64,000 nt of DNA from Thiomicrospira sp. ALE5. GTDB lineage: Bacteria; Pseudomonadota; Gammaproteobacteria; Thiomicrospirales; Thiomicrospiraceae. The position numbers were made by a program, and so were the translations under genes. Shown piece after piece: positions 1-8,581 of the stretch (its first letter is position 1; every line of letters starts with the position of its first letter). Location: positions 507,960 to 571,959 of the forward strand of contig NZ_FOYY01000003.1 in assembly GCF_900112445.1 (NCBI RefSeq), given 5' to 3'. The notes under the pieces are model-generated. The model did not search any database, was not told where the DNA came from, and saw nothing but the letters and a program-made list of their open reading frames with translations.

Positions 1-93
1 ATTAGAAACACCCCCACGGGCGTGGGGAAGACAATGTCGGCTACGGATACCGGTTAAAAAGCTGGGAAACACCCCCACGGGCGTGGGGAAGAC
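1..93 (-). CRISPR. Type I-E CRISPR array, leader-proximal end
   Basis: Two repeats of about 29 bases (4-32 and 65-93) enclose one complete 32-base spacer (33-64), giving the 61-base period typical of type I-E. On the minus strand the repeat reads GTCTTCCCCACGCCCGTGGG followed by GGTGTTTCC. CCCCAC and GTGGGG form the hairpin that Cas6e-type nucleases cut. The copies differ at the last base (4 versus 65), so the outer copy ends in T where the leader-side copy ends in C in crRNA orientation. The cas genes end at 151 and transcribe toward the array, so the array is most likely transcribed on the minus strand and continues beyond position 1. Its total length cannot be seen. Confidence 0.96.
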
Positions 94-150
94 AGCAATA
101 AGTTGTTAATGAGCGCTTATTCAAACACAATAATTCGTGTTTGACAAAAT
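94..150 (-). promoter_or_regulatory. CRISPR leader with 8-bp inverted repeat
   Basis: This AT-rich stretch of 57 bases lies between the cas2 stop codon and the first repeat, where I-E leaders sit. It holds a perfect inverted repeat, TCAAACAC (121-128) and GTGTTTGA (137-144), separated by 8 bases. The repeat could fold as a weak hairpin at the end of the cas transcript or be a protein site used in spacer integration. There is no room for the longer leaders seen in enterobacteria unless the array promoter lies inside cas2. Confidence 0.55.
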
Positions 151-441
151 TTAACTATCGCTTAATTGCTTTTCAACAACCAATTGTAGGCCTGATATTT
201 CAGTAATCGCCCGATTGTGATCACCGATACCGCGGATTTCATAGCCCGGCGTTTTGGGTGTGCGCCGAAAGATCATTAAACCGCTTTCGGCGGGACAATG
301 TTCATACAAATATTCGACCACCGTTTTCGCCACCGAATCTTTCACGCCTGAAACAAACACATTCGGTCTAGGTTCAATAAACCACAACTTCATGCGCCCC
401 CTCACGGCAGGGGGCAAATCATTTGCGATGACGACGAGCAT
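151..441 (-). CDS. cas2: CRISPR-associated endonuclease Cas2, type I-E
   Basis: A 96-residue Cas2e protein, the dimeric partner that bridges two Cas1 dimers in the spacer-integration complex. It begins MLVVIANDLPPAVRGRM, the usual Cas2e amino terminus with the ferredoxin-like first strand. I chose the ATG at 441 because GGGAG lies 8 bases upstream; an upstream ATG at 477 would add 12 residues unlike the family. The start lies inside the end of cas1 (23-base overlap), so the two are probably translationally coupled. It is the last gene of the cas operon and faces the array. Its tail (residues 80-96) is short and charged, typical for I-E. Confidence 0.93.
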   Translation of the reverse strand: MLVVIANDLPPAVRGRMKLWFIEPRPNVFVSGVKDSVAKTVVEYLYEHCPAESGLMIFRRTPKTPGYEIRGIGDHNRAITEISGLQLVVEKQLSDS

Positions 442-1318
442 TTTTTTCTCCCAATACCGATTCAATATCTTTTGCAATCGTTTGCAGTAAATCCATTTCG
501 ATTACACGATCTTTGAACTTATTTGCAACCTTATATTTGTTGTACCGCCCGCCCATGTCTTTGGTTAGAGAAAACGCCAAATCAATACACAAGTGTTCTT
601 TATACAAATCGGCCAAATCATAAACAAACGGCAAGGGACTACCCGAATGAATAAAGCCAATATGAGGCGAGTACCCCAGTGAATGAACTGATGAACTTAA
701 AATGCCATAAAGTGCGGCATTGCAAGCGGTAAGAATTTGGTTGGTGATGTCGCTTAACTCAAATTTGCCTTGTACAAATTTGCGACCTTGCCAGCCGACT
801 CCGTATTCTTGCGCTTTTTGTTCATATAGTTGGCGCACACGGTAGCCTTCCATGCCCATCATTTCTTGCAGTGTTTTTTCGGCCAAATCTGCTGAAGGAA
901 AACGCCGTGAAAACATGCGCCGTGCCACTTCAACTGATTTTTCAGGAACAGCCGAGAGTTCGATTTGATGACGTAAATTGCGGGTATCGGATGCGGGCGT
1001 TTGGCCGGAAGCATAAAACAACAAGCTATCCTCCCCCACCCAACAAATACTGCAATTCGCCGCCGCCGTTACCTTTACGGCTTCATGAGTAATACTGGTT
1101 CCTGGGCCTAGTAACAAACAATTTAATGTCGCAACCGGTAAACGAATAACATTACCGGTGCTGTCTATCCATTTAACACTGGCATCGTCAATTTCCAGCC
1201 TGCCGCGCTCAAGGTAAATAAACGGATATTTATCTTTGACTTGCGGCAAGCTGTCGCGCGTGACTTTGATAAATAACCGTTTCACTTCAGGTTTGTCGGC
1301 GGGTTGTTGTTCAGCCAT
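419..1318 (-). CDS. cas1: CRISPR-associated integrase Cas1, type I-E
   Basis: A 299-residue Cas1e that catalyses insertion of new spacers together with Cas2. The metal-binding active-site residues are visible: Glu157 (GMEGYR), His224 (GFIHSG) and Asp234/Asp237 (YDLADLYK). Their spacing matches E. coli Glu141, His208, Asp218 and Asp221. Length is normal for I-E. The ATG is preceded by AGAGGAAG, and the gene overlaps the end of cas5e by 8 bases. Nothing suggests inactivation, so the locus should be able to acquire spacers. Confidence 0.95.
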   Translation of the reverse strand: MAEQQPADKPEVKRLFIKVTRDSLPQVKDKYPFIYLERGRLEIDDASVKWIDSTGNVIRLPVATLNCLLLGPGTSITHEAVKVTAAANCSICWVGEDSLLFYASGQTPASDTRNLRHQIELSAVPEKSVEVARRMFSRRFPSADLAEKTLQEMMGMEGYRVRQLYEQKAQEYGVGWQGRKFVQGKFELSDITNQILTACNAALYGILSSSVHSLGYSPHIGFIHSGSPLPFVYDLADLYKEHLCIDLAFSLTKDMGGRYNKYKVANKFKDRVIEMDLLQTIAKDIESVLGEKNARRHRK

Positions 1319-2057
1319 CCACTGCTTCCTCTTGGATGTAAAGCACTGTCACTTGGCGATCACGGTATTTTTTGTGTTCGCCAAATTGAATCGGTACATC
1401 ATTGAGGGTGAGATGTTCATCGCCTTCAATTTCTCCCTGCAGGACTCGAAAATCTTCAATCAAGTTTTTTTGTTTTGCTAACAACCAGGCCTGGTTGCTC
1501 ACGCTGTCAAAATCATCACATTGCCCTTGAAACACTAACTCGGTGGGGATGCAGTTTTTGCGACCGAGATAAATATCCCAATTCGGATTTTGCAGAGCTT
1601 GCGCGATGGATTCGGTTAAATCAGTGGGGACTTGCAAAGCCACCGCGAAAACGGCATCTTGCAGATAGTAACGGTAAGTCATTTTTGTGCCTGCACCATT
1701 CGGCTTACTACCGTCTGCTTTTTTAGGAATAAGTAAATTCTGCCATGGGTCTTTTTCGTCATAACCGCTACCAACCATTTGAAAATCGCGTAAAAGAGGT
1801 TCTTTGTCGCGCTTTTGACCATTCGGTTTGGTTTTACGATAACTGATTACCTGCATATCTAGTGATGCAAAACGGGCTAACAATTCTGTTTGTTCGCCAC
1901 CTGCGCCTAAAGCACTGCACACTAAACCTAGTACCCCAGACTTAGTGGGGAATTTCAGCGTATCGCGCCGGCCAAATTTGGAATCCGCGCCCCATGATTG
2001 CAGGGGCGCTTCAAACCAAAGCAACAGATAGGGGTCTGTAGTATTTGGTTGGGTCAT
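1311..2057 (-). CDS. cas5e: Cascade subunit Cas5e (CasD)
   Basis: A 248-residue Cas5 of the I-E type, the RAMP-fold subunit that caps the 5' handle of crRNA and anchors Cse1 in Cascade. Recognisable parts are the N-terminal LLLWFEAPLQSWGADSKFG strand/loop, the phase-separating segment FPTKSGVLGLVCSALG and the later LGRKNCIPT motif, common in Cas5e as LGRKxCxP. GGAG lies just before the ATG. It starts 3 bases after the cas7e stop codon and runs into cas1, so it is co-transcribed. It carries one copy of the CAGGCCTG palindrome (1486), read as Gln-Ala-Trp. Confidence 0.94.
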   Translation of the reverse strand: MTQPNTTDPYLLLWFEAPLQSWGADSKFGRRDTLKFPTKSGVLGLVCSALGAGGEQTELLARFASLDMQVISYRKTKPNGQKRDKEPLLRDFQMVGSGYDEKDPWQNLLIPKKADGSKPNGAGTKMTYRYYLQDAVFAVALQVPTDLTESIAQALQNPNWDIYLGRKNCIPTELVFQGQCDDFDSVSNQAWLLAKQKNLIEDFRVLQGEIEGDEHLTLNDVPIQFGEHKKYRDRQVTVLYIQEEAVDG

Positions 2058-2060
2058 AAC

Positions 2061-3197
2061 TTACTCCGCATCGGCTGGTAAATGCGCGACAAGTTTGGCA
2101 ATCAGGTCGTCAATATTGCTCGGTGGCAATTCGATTTCATCTAACTTGCCAAACAGTGAACCCGCCATCTGTTGTTTTTTGTCTAAATCGGCATTCAGTG
2201 CTTCAACACTCGGCGCAAGATAGCCTTCGCTTTTGGCTTTTACCGGATTGTCAAAACTGGCTTGCAGAGCTTGGCCTTTACGCACGAAGACTTTGGCGTA
2301 ATCCCAAGCGGATAAACCGGTCATGGTGGTTTGGCGTGCGGTAGGTACGGCAACGTAAAGTGCCTTAACAAAGGATTCAATCGCACCCGCCATATTTTGA
2401 CCATTGAGTGTTTGGTACAGTTGGCCTAAATCTAAACTGACATAACGGTAATAGGTCGCGGAGTTAAATTCTAAACTGCCCATGTGAGCTGAACCCGAAT
2501 CTTCACGAATACCCATAGGGTCATCATCGACAGCGGTAAAAAATTCGACTTCATTGGCTACTTTGTGGGTTGAAATGGCGTGTGCAAATGAGCAGGCTGC
2601 TTCCACATTTAATTCAGCGGCTTGCGCTACCATGCGACCAAAGAGCGCAATGTCAACTGCATTCATATTTGATTTATCTAAAATTGAAGCAACTTCTTTT
2701 GCTCTTTTTTTCTGGTCAGTTTGCTTTAAAACACTAATCGCATCAAAGCCGTTTTCGGCAAATAACTCAGCCAATTTAGTCACCTCTTTAGGTGATAAAA
2801 AAATCAAGGCATCAGAAGTAGATTCTTTTGCATCATCAACCTCAACTTCTTCAGTTTTTTTGCCTTTCTTAGGTTCTTTTGCCTTAATGAAAGCGCCCTC
2901 CAACCAATCGCCGCAAACTTTCGCCTGCTCATCTGTTGCGCCTAACTTTTTACATTCGGCTTGCACTAACGCAGAAACAAATTTAGTTCTTGAACCTAAG
3001 TTTACAGCACCGTATCCCTGCATCGCCAAACGCACAGGGCGTTTCCAGGCTTGCGAACTCACTCGCGCACGCGGCACACCGCCAACCATGGCGGTTTTAG
3101 GGGCGCCAACATCGTCACGGTTTAAACAGGTCACCGGGAAGGATTGCAAAATATGGAATTCAATGCGGGTATTTTTTAATGGGTTAGCGTTGTTCAT
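2061..3197 (-). CDS. cas7e: Cascade backbone subunit Cas7e (CasC/Cse4)
   Basis: A 378-residue Cas7e, the subunit that polymerises along the crRNA in Cascade. The amino end (IEFHILQSFPVTCLNRDD, then VPRARVSSQAWKRPVR) is the strongly conserved Cas7e start that contacts crRNA. Residues about 105-130 form a very charged Lys/Glu stretch (KEPKKGKKTEEVEVDD) that looks like a flexible insertion in the thumb/helical region. The start codon follows GGAG. It lies directly downstream of cas6e with a 38-base gap, whereas in the textbook I-E order cas7e directly follows cse2. Confidence 0.94.
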   Translation of the reverse strand: MNNANPLKNTRIEFHILQSFPVTCLNRDDVGAPKTAMVGGVPRARVSSQAWKRPVRLAMQGYGAVNLGSRTKFVSALVQAECKKLGATDEQAKVCGDWLEGAFIKAKEPKKGKKTEEVEVDDAKESTSDALIFLSPKEVTKLAELFAENGFDAISVLKQTDQKKRAKEVASILDKSNMNAVDIALFGRMVAQAAELNVEAACSFAHAISTHKVANEVEFFTAVDDDPMGIREDSGSAHMGSLEFNSATYYRYVSLDLGQLYQTLNGQNMAGAIESFVKALYVAVPTARQTTMTGLSAWDYAKVFVRKGQALQASFDNPVKAKSEGYLAPSVEALNADLDKKQQMAGSLFGKLDEIELPPSNIDDLIAKLVAHLPADAE

Positions 3198-3235
3198 GTT
3201 GGATACTCCAAGGTAAAAATTAAGTTTTAAATAAA

Positions 3236-3871
3236 TTAGTCAATTAAAGGCACAATTTGCAGTAAACCAAAACCAAAGGCTTTGCCGCGCCCGATGCCCT
3301 GTAAAAAGCTGTAGGTAAATTGCGCGCGGTCGGTGACGTTTAATTCACCTTTTAAATGCGCGGAACTATGGGTAATGGTTTTACCGCCTTTTTCAAACTG
3401 CAAAACCGGGTTGATCTGCACTTGCAAATGGTCAGGATGGATTACAAAGCCCCAGCTTTTATGCGCCCTTTCGATGGCCCACAACGCAATCCCGTCTCTT
3501 TTGCGAAGGGCTTCGATTTTGCCTGTGTGTTTGTTGCGCTTGCTTGGGTTGAGGGTGATTTCAAATCCATAGCGATTGTGTTGCACAAAGTCCGGCTTGA
3601 TAATGCGCGTTTCGACTTCACCAAATTGTGGGGTTTGATGTGGCTTGCGCGTGGAAAGCATGAGGATGTTCCGAGAATGAAAATCACCGCCCTTGTCCGC
3701 CCACAAAATGCCGCTTGATTCGCTGTTGGCTTTATCCGCATCGCTGCGAATATCATCAAACAGGCCATAAACCTGTTTATGCAGGGAATAGGCATCAGTA
3801 ATTTTCAGAGTTTTGATGTCGCTGCGACTTAAACGCAGTACCGAGGCATAAGCCAAAACGTCATTATTCAT
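3236..3871 (-). CDS. cas6e: crRNA-processing endonuclease Cas6e (CasE)
   Basis: A 211-residue Cas6e that cuts the pre-crRNA at the base of the repeat hairpin and stays bound as a Cascade subunit. The conserved general-acid histidine is probably His31 (SLHKQVYGLF, compare LHQGLW in E. coli with His20). The carboxyl end carries the RAMP glycine-rich loop GIGRGKAFGFGLL. The start at 3871 is fixed by a perfect AGGAGG seven bases upstream; the frame is open further upstream but that part lies in cse2. The start overlaps the cse2 end by 8 bases. Placement between cse2 and cas7e differs from the usual order, where cas6e follows cas5e. Confidence 0.93.
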   Translation of the reverse strand: MNNDVLAYASVLRLSRSDIKTLKITDAYSLHKQVYGLFDDIRSDADKANSESSGILWADKGGDFHSRNILMLSTRKPHQTPQFGEVETRIIKPDFVQHNRYGFEITLNPSKRNKHTGKIEALRKRDGIALWAIERAHKSWGFVIHPDHLQVQINPVLQFEKGGKTITHSSAHLKGELNVTDRAQFTYSFLQGIGRGKAFGFGLLQIVPLID

Positions 3872-4376
3872 CGACGCCCTCCTCAGCTTGCTTGCCATAG
3901 AAGTTTTGCGCCCAGCGGGATTTGATTTTTTGACGAGATTCATCGTGACTGAACCAGAGTAAATCATCCAGCAAGGCGGCGTAATTCAGGGGTGCAACGC
4001 CTTTAGACTCAGCGAGCGTCAATAATGGGCGCAGAATTCGACAGGCTTCTGCGGTGGTATCACAAGCTAACAAGCGGCGCAATTTGGCTTTGGCTTGCTC
4101 GCTTTGATTGCCGTCTTCATAGCAACGGGCAATCGCTTGGCCGATTAAGGTTTTGCCATTCGCCTCCGCTTTGGTACGCGCCAAATCGGCGGCAACCGTG
4201 GCAAATGGCAAACGTTCGTTTTCGCTATCGAGTTTGATATTAAAACCAGCCAATATTTCCCATGACTGATATTCGGTGCTGGGGTTATCGGCGCGGCGTA
4301 ATGCGGCGGCGTCACCCTTGTTGTTTTTGATTCGTTGGATAATGTAATCCACAAACTTTTGACTTCGTTCACTCAT
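3864..4376 (-). CDS. cse2: Cascade small subunit Cse2 (CasB)
   Basis: A 170-residue Cse2 protein, the mainly helical small subunit present twice in Cascade that stabilises the displaced DNA strand. The family signature is modest: helical, basic, with ALRRADNPSTEYQSWEILA near residues 25-43, matching the Cse2 pattern ALRRA...P...W..L. The ATG is preceded by an ideal AAGGAGGTGAT ribosome site, consistent with high expression of a two-copy subunit. It begins 9 bases after the cse1 stop and overlaps cas6e. Confidence 0.9.
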   Translation of the reverse strand: MSERSQKFVDYIIQRIKNNKGDAAALRRADNPSTEYQSWEILAGFNIKLDSENERLPFATVAADLARTKAEANGKTLIGQAIARCYEDGNQSEQAKAKLRRLLACDTTAEACRILRPLLTLAESKGVAPLNYAALLDDLLWFSHDESRQKIKSRWAQNFYGKQAEEGVDE

Positions 4377-4385
4377 ATCACCTCC

Positions 4386-5918
4386 TTAAACTGTTTTAAT
4401 TTGCTCTTGACCCACCGCCCCGAGATCAGGCTGTTTGGGTTGCGCGAGATATTTACTTAAATTGGGGCGTGACTGCGCCCAAGCATCCAATTGGCGAGCC
4501 GTTTCTTTAGAGCAATAAAGTTCAAACGCTTGATACACAAAACCGGCAAACACTTTACGTAAAGCGAAGCGCTGTTGAGCGTTATCTGCACCATTAACGA
4601 GTTCCTGAAAACGGCCTTCGCAAAGTTGCCAGAATAAGTTGGTAGCACGTGCTGCTTGGTTTTTACCCTCGACTAATTGATGCTTGTAATAACTCATGAC
4701 ACAGCCATACAGGGTTTTGGCTAACGCATCCAATTCGGACACTTCTGATTGCAAATGTTCAAACCAAGTCGCACCAATGCATTCTGCTGGGATAGAAACG
4801 GTCGATTCCAAAAAATCATCTGAACCCGATACATATTGCTCCCCTGCATTGCTGCTGACACGCAAACCACCCGACCAAATCCCAATTTGCTTTAACTGTT
4901 TTGCACCGCGCGTCAAACCAAACTCCAATTGCGGACAGGTAAAAACCTCCTTGGTTTGCGTGGCCATAAAGCTTAATAGAGCCGTTAACATCCTCCACGG
5001 GCGTTTTTCAGTATCCACCCAAATGGCTTTCGGGTCTTTGCCTGAATAGTTCACCGACACACTTGGATCACTCACACCCTCTTTATAACCTGCGTGAACA
5101 ATCCCCTCTGAATAATGCAATCCTTCTTTACTCAGAAGCAAAAAACGGCTCAAGGGAATCAAACGCCCCATTAAAGATTGGCTAAGTGATTTAGCTGTTG
5201 TATCTGCTTCGCCTGCTGGCATTTGTTCCCAAGGCGCTTGACCTAATCCCGCTTCAAACACACGCATTTGATTGATTTGATCTTGAGTAAACAAATTGAG
5301 CCAAATTGAACCCTGCAAGTTTTGACCTTGTAGAAAGTTATGCAAAAAGCCCATAAATCCGATTGAGCTTCCCGGTTTACCAGTCATACCCTTGCCATTC
5401 TCTTTGGTTTTGCCTTGGTAGCCTTGGGTTAAAACAGCCGTGTTATCCGTTTTTTTGCCACCCAATCCAAACCCCATCAATTGCAATACAAGCAAAGCCT
5501 TGTCAGCATCGTCCAGTGTTTTTTCTTGCTGGATTTGGGTGTGCACCGTGGTATTGCCTGTGGCGATTTCGGGCAATACCGCACCAAAAGGTTGAATCGC
5601 CGCTTTTGCAATGGCTGGCATTTGCAAAAAAGGTTGTTCGCCGTAGAGATAAAAACAGTCGTGCCATTTTTCTAAATAAGCTAAACAGGATTTTGCCAAT
5701 CCTTCCGTCCCAAGTTCCAACCAGGCCTGGTCGTTTTCTGGAGTGTTGGCACTTTGCGCAATCGCTAACAGCAACTTAGTGAGCGCAATTTTTTGCACCG
5801 GATTACCACCCAGCGCTTTTAAATTGGGATTGCTAAAAATGTCTTTTAAACTAACCCGCCCGACATCCACCACAGGTATCCAGGGTTCATCAATTAAATT
5901 AAATCGGTTTTCTGTCAT
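4386..5918 (-). CDS. cse1: Cascade large subunit Cse1 (CasA/Cas8e)
   Basis: A 510-residue Cse1, the large subunit that recognises the PAM and recruits Cas3. It starts with the family hallmark FNLIDEPWIPV and continues with LKALGGNPVQKIALTKLLLA, FYLYGEQPFLQMP and GKPGSSIGFMGFLHNFLQG, all normal for Cse1. A four-helix-bundle carboxyl part follows (about 370-500). Length matches E. coli CasA (502). The start follows GGAGA. The gene sits 8 bases after cas3 in the same direction and holds one CAGGCCTG site (5722). Confidence 0.94.
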   Translation of the reverse strand: MTENRFNLIDEPWIPVVDVGRVSLKDIFSNPNLKALGGNPVQKIALTKLLLAIAQSANTPENDQAWLELGTEGLAKSCLAYLEKWHDCFYLYGEQPFLQMPAIAKAAIQPFGAVLPEIATGNTTVHTQIQQEKTLDDADKALLVLQLMGFGLGGKKTDNTAVLTQGYQGKTKENGKGMTGKPGSSIGFMGFLHNFLQGQNLQGSIWLNLFTQDQINQMRVFEAGLGQAPWEQMPAGEADTTAKSLSQSLMGRLIPLSRFLLLSKEGLHYSEGIVHAGYKEGVSDPSVSVNYSGKDPKAIWVDTEKRPWRMLTALLSFMATQTKEVFTCPQLEFGLTRGAKQLKQIGIWSGGLRVSSNAGEQYVSGSDDFLESTVSIPAECIGATWFEHLQSEVSELDALAKTLYGCVMSYYKHQLVEGKNQAARATNLFWQLCEGRFQELVNGADNAQQRFALRKVFAGFVYQAFELYCSKETARQLDAWAQSRPNLSKYLAQPKQPDLGAVGQEQIKTV

Positions 5919-5926
5919 GGTTTCTC

Positions 5927-8518
5927 CTAAGTATTTTTTTGGGATTGGTAACCCAACCAGTCGTTGTAACTCAGTTGATATTTATCGTTTATTTGCGTGT
6001 TACCGTCGAGGGCGCTAAGTTGGTCGTCTTCACGAATTACGGCGACTCGGACTTGTGCATCCGATTGTTCTGGATGCCCTAAATAGACATAATCTTTTAA
6101 CCAACTTAATGATGATTGCAACATTGCATTAGGCGCGGTATGCGTGGCGACTTTGACCAAATTCATTTGCAGTTTAGCGGCGAGTTCACGCCACCTTGTG
6201 TGACCAAACGTACGACCATTGTGTGGATAAAATTCGCGTTGTCCGTCGCTAAAGGTCAGCCAAGTACCTTTTTGGTTTTGATGCAGTTGGTTAAGCTCGA
6301 CCTGGTTGAACAGTAAAACCTCAACCGTTTCTTGCTCCGAATAACGTGTAGTCACGGCTTCATCCGGTTTAGCACGCCCTATCGCACTCATGCCTTGTAA
6401 CGCCAAGCTCCGCAAGGTGGTTCGTTTTTTCTCAATGTCGTGCAAATAGAGTGCTAACTTGTCTTGTTCAGCGCGTGCTTGATAAGTCGCTTCAATCAGC
6501 GGGCGAATATCCTGTGGCAAATTAACTTGCGTTCGATTTTGCCAAACCTCTAGTGTTCGACATAGCACATAGGGCGCATAGACTTTGGCAGAAACACCGA
6601 ATGTTTTTTCCGGCTTTTCAATCGCTTCCTCTAAATTTGGTGCCAATAACCAGGCCTGTTGTTTTGCTTGCGGGTGGCGTTGGGGGTTTTCATGTCGCCA
6701 TAAACGACCAAGTCGTTGCAAAATCATGTCGGTGGGGGCAAGACGCGTGACCAGAAAATCGGCATCAATATCCAGTGACTGCTCTAAAACTTGTGTGCCC
6801 ACTAAAATACGTCCCTTGGCACGACGTTCCGGCCAACCGGCTTTACCAAACGAGGTGACCCACAGCTGTTCGTTTTGTTGGCGGTGGGTTTGAGTAAAGC
6901 GTGAGTGAAGCAAACCGGTATCAATGTCTAAACCAGAAGCACGTGCAGAAAGGGTTAAAAAACGTTCCTGCGCTTCGGCCACAGTGTTTTCAATCCAGAG
7001 AGTTTGTTGCCCTTGTTCAGCGCGAATGAGGACTTCTTCTATCGCGTTTTCGGTATCGGATTCGATTTTTATCTCGACTGTTTTTTGCTCAGCAGGCTGA
7101 ATCGCAATTTCAGTGAGTGTGTGATTGGCTAATCCACTAATCAAGGGATAGGCCTCTTCAACCACGGTTGTTTTTAGTAGAGCTTGGCGGCGATCTTGGG
7201 TGAGGGTTGCACTGAGAATAATCACGGTGCAATGCAGCTTACGAAGCTCATCAACCAGTTCATCCATCACCGTACCGGTATAGGCATCATAAGTATGAAC
7301 TTCGTCCAAAATAACCACTTTGCCAGCCAAACCAAAAGTGCGCACAAAGCCGTGTTTAACATGAAGCACGGCCATTAACGCCTGATCAATCGTGCCGACC
7401 GCAAATGGTGCCAAAATGCCTTTTTTTCCTTGACTGAACCATTGTCCGCCCGGTGCCGCCTCTTCGCCCATTTGCTGTTTTAACCTGGCCTGGCCGTGCA
7501 ATAAAATTGGGCTGGCATGAAGCGAATCGTCTTCGAGCATCTTGTTTAAAAACTCGCCGACCCGTTCATGGATTTTTTCTGAGGTGAGTTGTGTGGGCAG
7601 TGCAAAATAAATACCGGTGGCTTTGTTTTGCACAAGCAGTTGATAGGCTGCATAGAGCGCGGCTTCGGTTTTACCTAACCCCATAGGCGCTTCGAGCACA
7701 TAGATGCCTGGCTGATTGGCCAGCTCAAATAACTGGCTTTGTGCCTCGCGCGGCTGAAAACCAAACACCTGCTCAAAGGTCAGATTGGGCTTCACTTTGG
7801 GCGCAATAAATCCTGCCGCTTCAATCGCTTGCTGAATTTTGGGTTGCCAGTCTTCCGCTGGGCTGTCAAACAAGCTGCCCGACCCAATCCAGTCGGCCAC
7901 TGTCGTTAAACCGGCAATCAGTTTTGCATGTAACGGGCTTTCAATTGTTGGGAAATCTTGGTTTAAGGCCTTTTTAAGTTGTTCGATTAAGGTAATACGT
8001 TGCGCCAACCAAGCTTCACCACCGAACACCTCTGATTTCGCTTGGCGGGCACCAGTATTTGGTGACCAACCATGATGTTGTCCGGCGATTTCAGGGATAT
8101 ATTGGCCCGCCTTGATCTCTTCTAAAGTGACTTGACTGACACCTGCATGACCACCCCATAACTTGTTTTCATCGAGTGTTGCGTCTTGAATACTCGACCA
8201 TCGTTCTGCAGGGATTTGCGTCAGATTCGCGTATATCTTGCGCTGAAAGGTCGGACTCACTTTGCCATCATCATGGCACGCGACGACCAACGCTGAACCT
8301 TTTGGAAAAAACGCGTCACACAACCATTCTGGCATTTGCTCAATTAAGGACTGAGCGACTTGCCCGACAATTAAACAATGGGTAAAAACATCACGCCCGG
8401 CTAAAACACTACCATCCGTTTGCTTCCAAGTTTTTGCCAAACACGCCTTTAACGGGAAAACAGCATTGCATGATTCTTGATGTGTGGGTTCAGATAACTT
8501 TGGTGTTCTACGCAGCAT
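5927..8518 (-). CDS. cas3: CRISPR helicase-nuclease Cas3
   Basis: An HD nuclease fused to a superfamily 2 helicase, the enzyme that degrades targets marked by Cascade. Counting from an upstream ATG at 8533, the HD domain shows His52, HDD (87-89), GGH (127-129), GQHH (151-154) and AD (213-214). The helicase shows Walker A APMGLGKTE (282-290), DEVH (410-413) and SAT (441-443). I prefer the start at 8518 (MLRRTPKL, 863 residues) because AAAGGAAG precedes it at proper spacing, and because a candidate promoter would start the transcript close to 8533. The neighbouring gene upstream is the WYL regulator. One CAGGCCTG copy lies at 6651. Confidence 0.94.
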   Translation of the reverse strand: MLRRTPKLSEPTHQESCNAVFPLKACLAKTWKQTDGSVLAGRDVFTHCLIVGQVAQSLIEQMPEWLCDAFFPKGSALVVACHDDGKVSPTFQRKIYANLTQIPAERWSSIQDATLDENKLWGGHAGVSQVTLEEIKAGQYIPEIAGQHHGWSPNTGARQAKSEVFGGEAWLAQRITLIEQLKKALNQDFPTIESPLHAKLIAGLTTVADWIGSGSLFDSPAEDWQPKIQQAIEAAGFIAPKVKPNLTFEQVFGFQPREAQSQLFELANQPGIYVLEAPMGLGKTEAALYAAYQLLVQNKATGIYFALPTQLTSEKIHERVGEFLNKMLEDDSLHASPILLHGQARLKQQMGEEAAPGGQWFSQGKKGILAPFAVGTIDQALMAVLHVKHGFVRTFGLAGKVVILDEVHTYDAYTGTVMDELVDELRKLHCTVIILSATLTQDRRQALLKTTVVEEAYPLISGLANHTLTEIAIQPAEQKTVEIKIESDTENAIEEVLIRAEQGQQTLWIENTVAEAQERFLTLSARASGLDIDTGLLHSRFTQTHRQQNEQLWVTSFGKAGWPERRAKGRILVGTQVLEQSLDIDADFLVTRLAPTDMILQRLGRLWRHENPQRHPQAKQQAWLLAPNLEEAIEKPEKTFGVSAKVYAPYVLCRTLEVWQNRTQVNLPQDIRPLIEATYQARAEQDKLALYLHDIEKKRTTLRSLALQGMSAIGRAKPDEAVTTRYSEQETVEVLLFNQVELNQLHQNQKGTWLTFSDGQREFYPHNGRTFGHTRWRELAAKLQMNLVKVATHTAPNAMLQSSLSWLKDYVYLGHPEQSDAQVRVAVIREDDQLSALDGNTQINDKYQLSYNDWLGYQSQKNT

Positions 8519-8534
8519 ATCGCTTCCTTTCATA

Positions 8535-8563
8535 ATTCTAGCGCTTTAATCCGGATAGTTGAA
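8535..8563 (-). promoter_or_regulatory. Candidate promoter of the cas3-cas2 operon
   Basis: On the minus strand TTCAAC (8563-8558) and TAGAAT (8540-8535) are separated by 17 bases. The -10 matches TATAAT at five of six positions; the -35 is poor. A start about 7 bases downstream would give a very short leader whose AAAGGAAG serves the ATG at 8518. A weak -35 would suit activator or repressor control. Read from sequence only. Confidence 0.4.
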
Positions 8564-8581
8564 GTTTACCACCCCTCGTTG

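Noticed and set aside
3872-3967. Longer Cas6e protein starting at 3967
   Set aside because: Those codons lie in the end of cse2 in another frame, while AGGAGG directly precedes the ATG at 3871.
7482-7495. Near copies of the palindrome, for example CTGGCCTG (also at 28870, 44023 and 63331)
   Set aside because: One-base variants occur but are much less conspicuous than the exact octamer. They are expected from GGCC-containing codons, so I did not count them.
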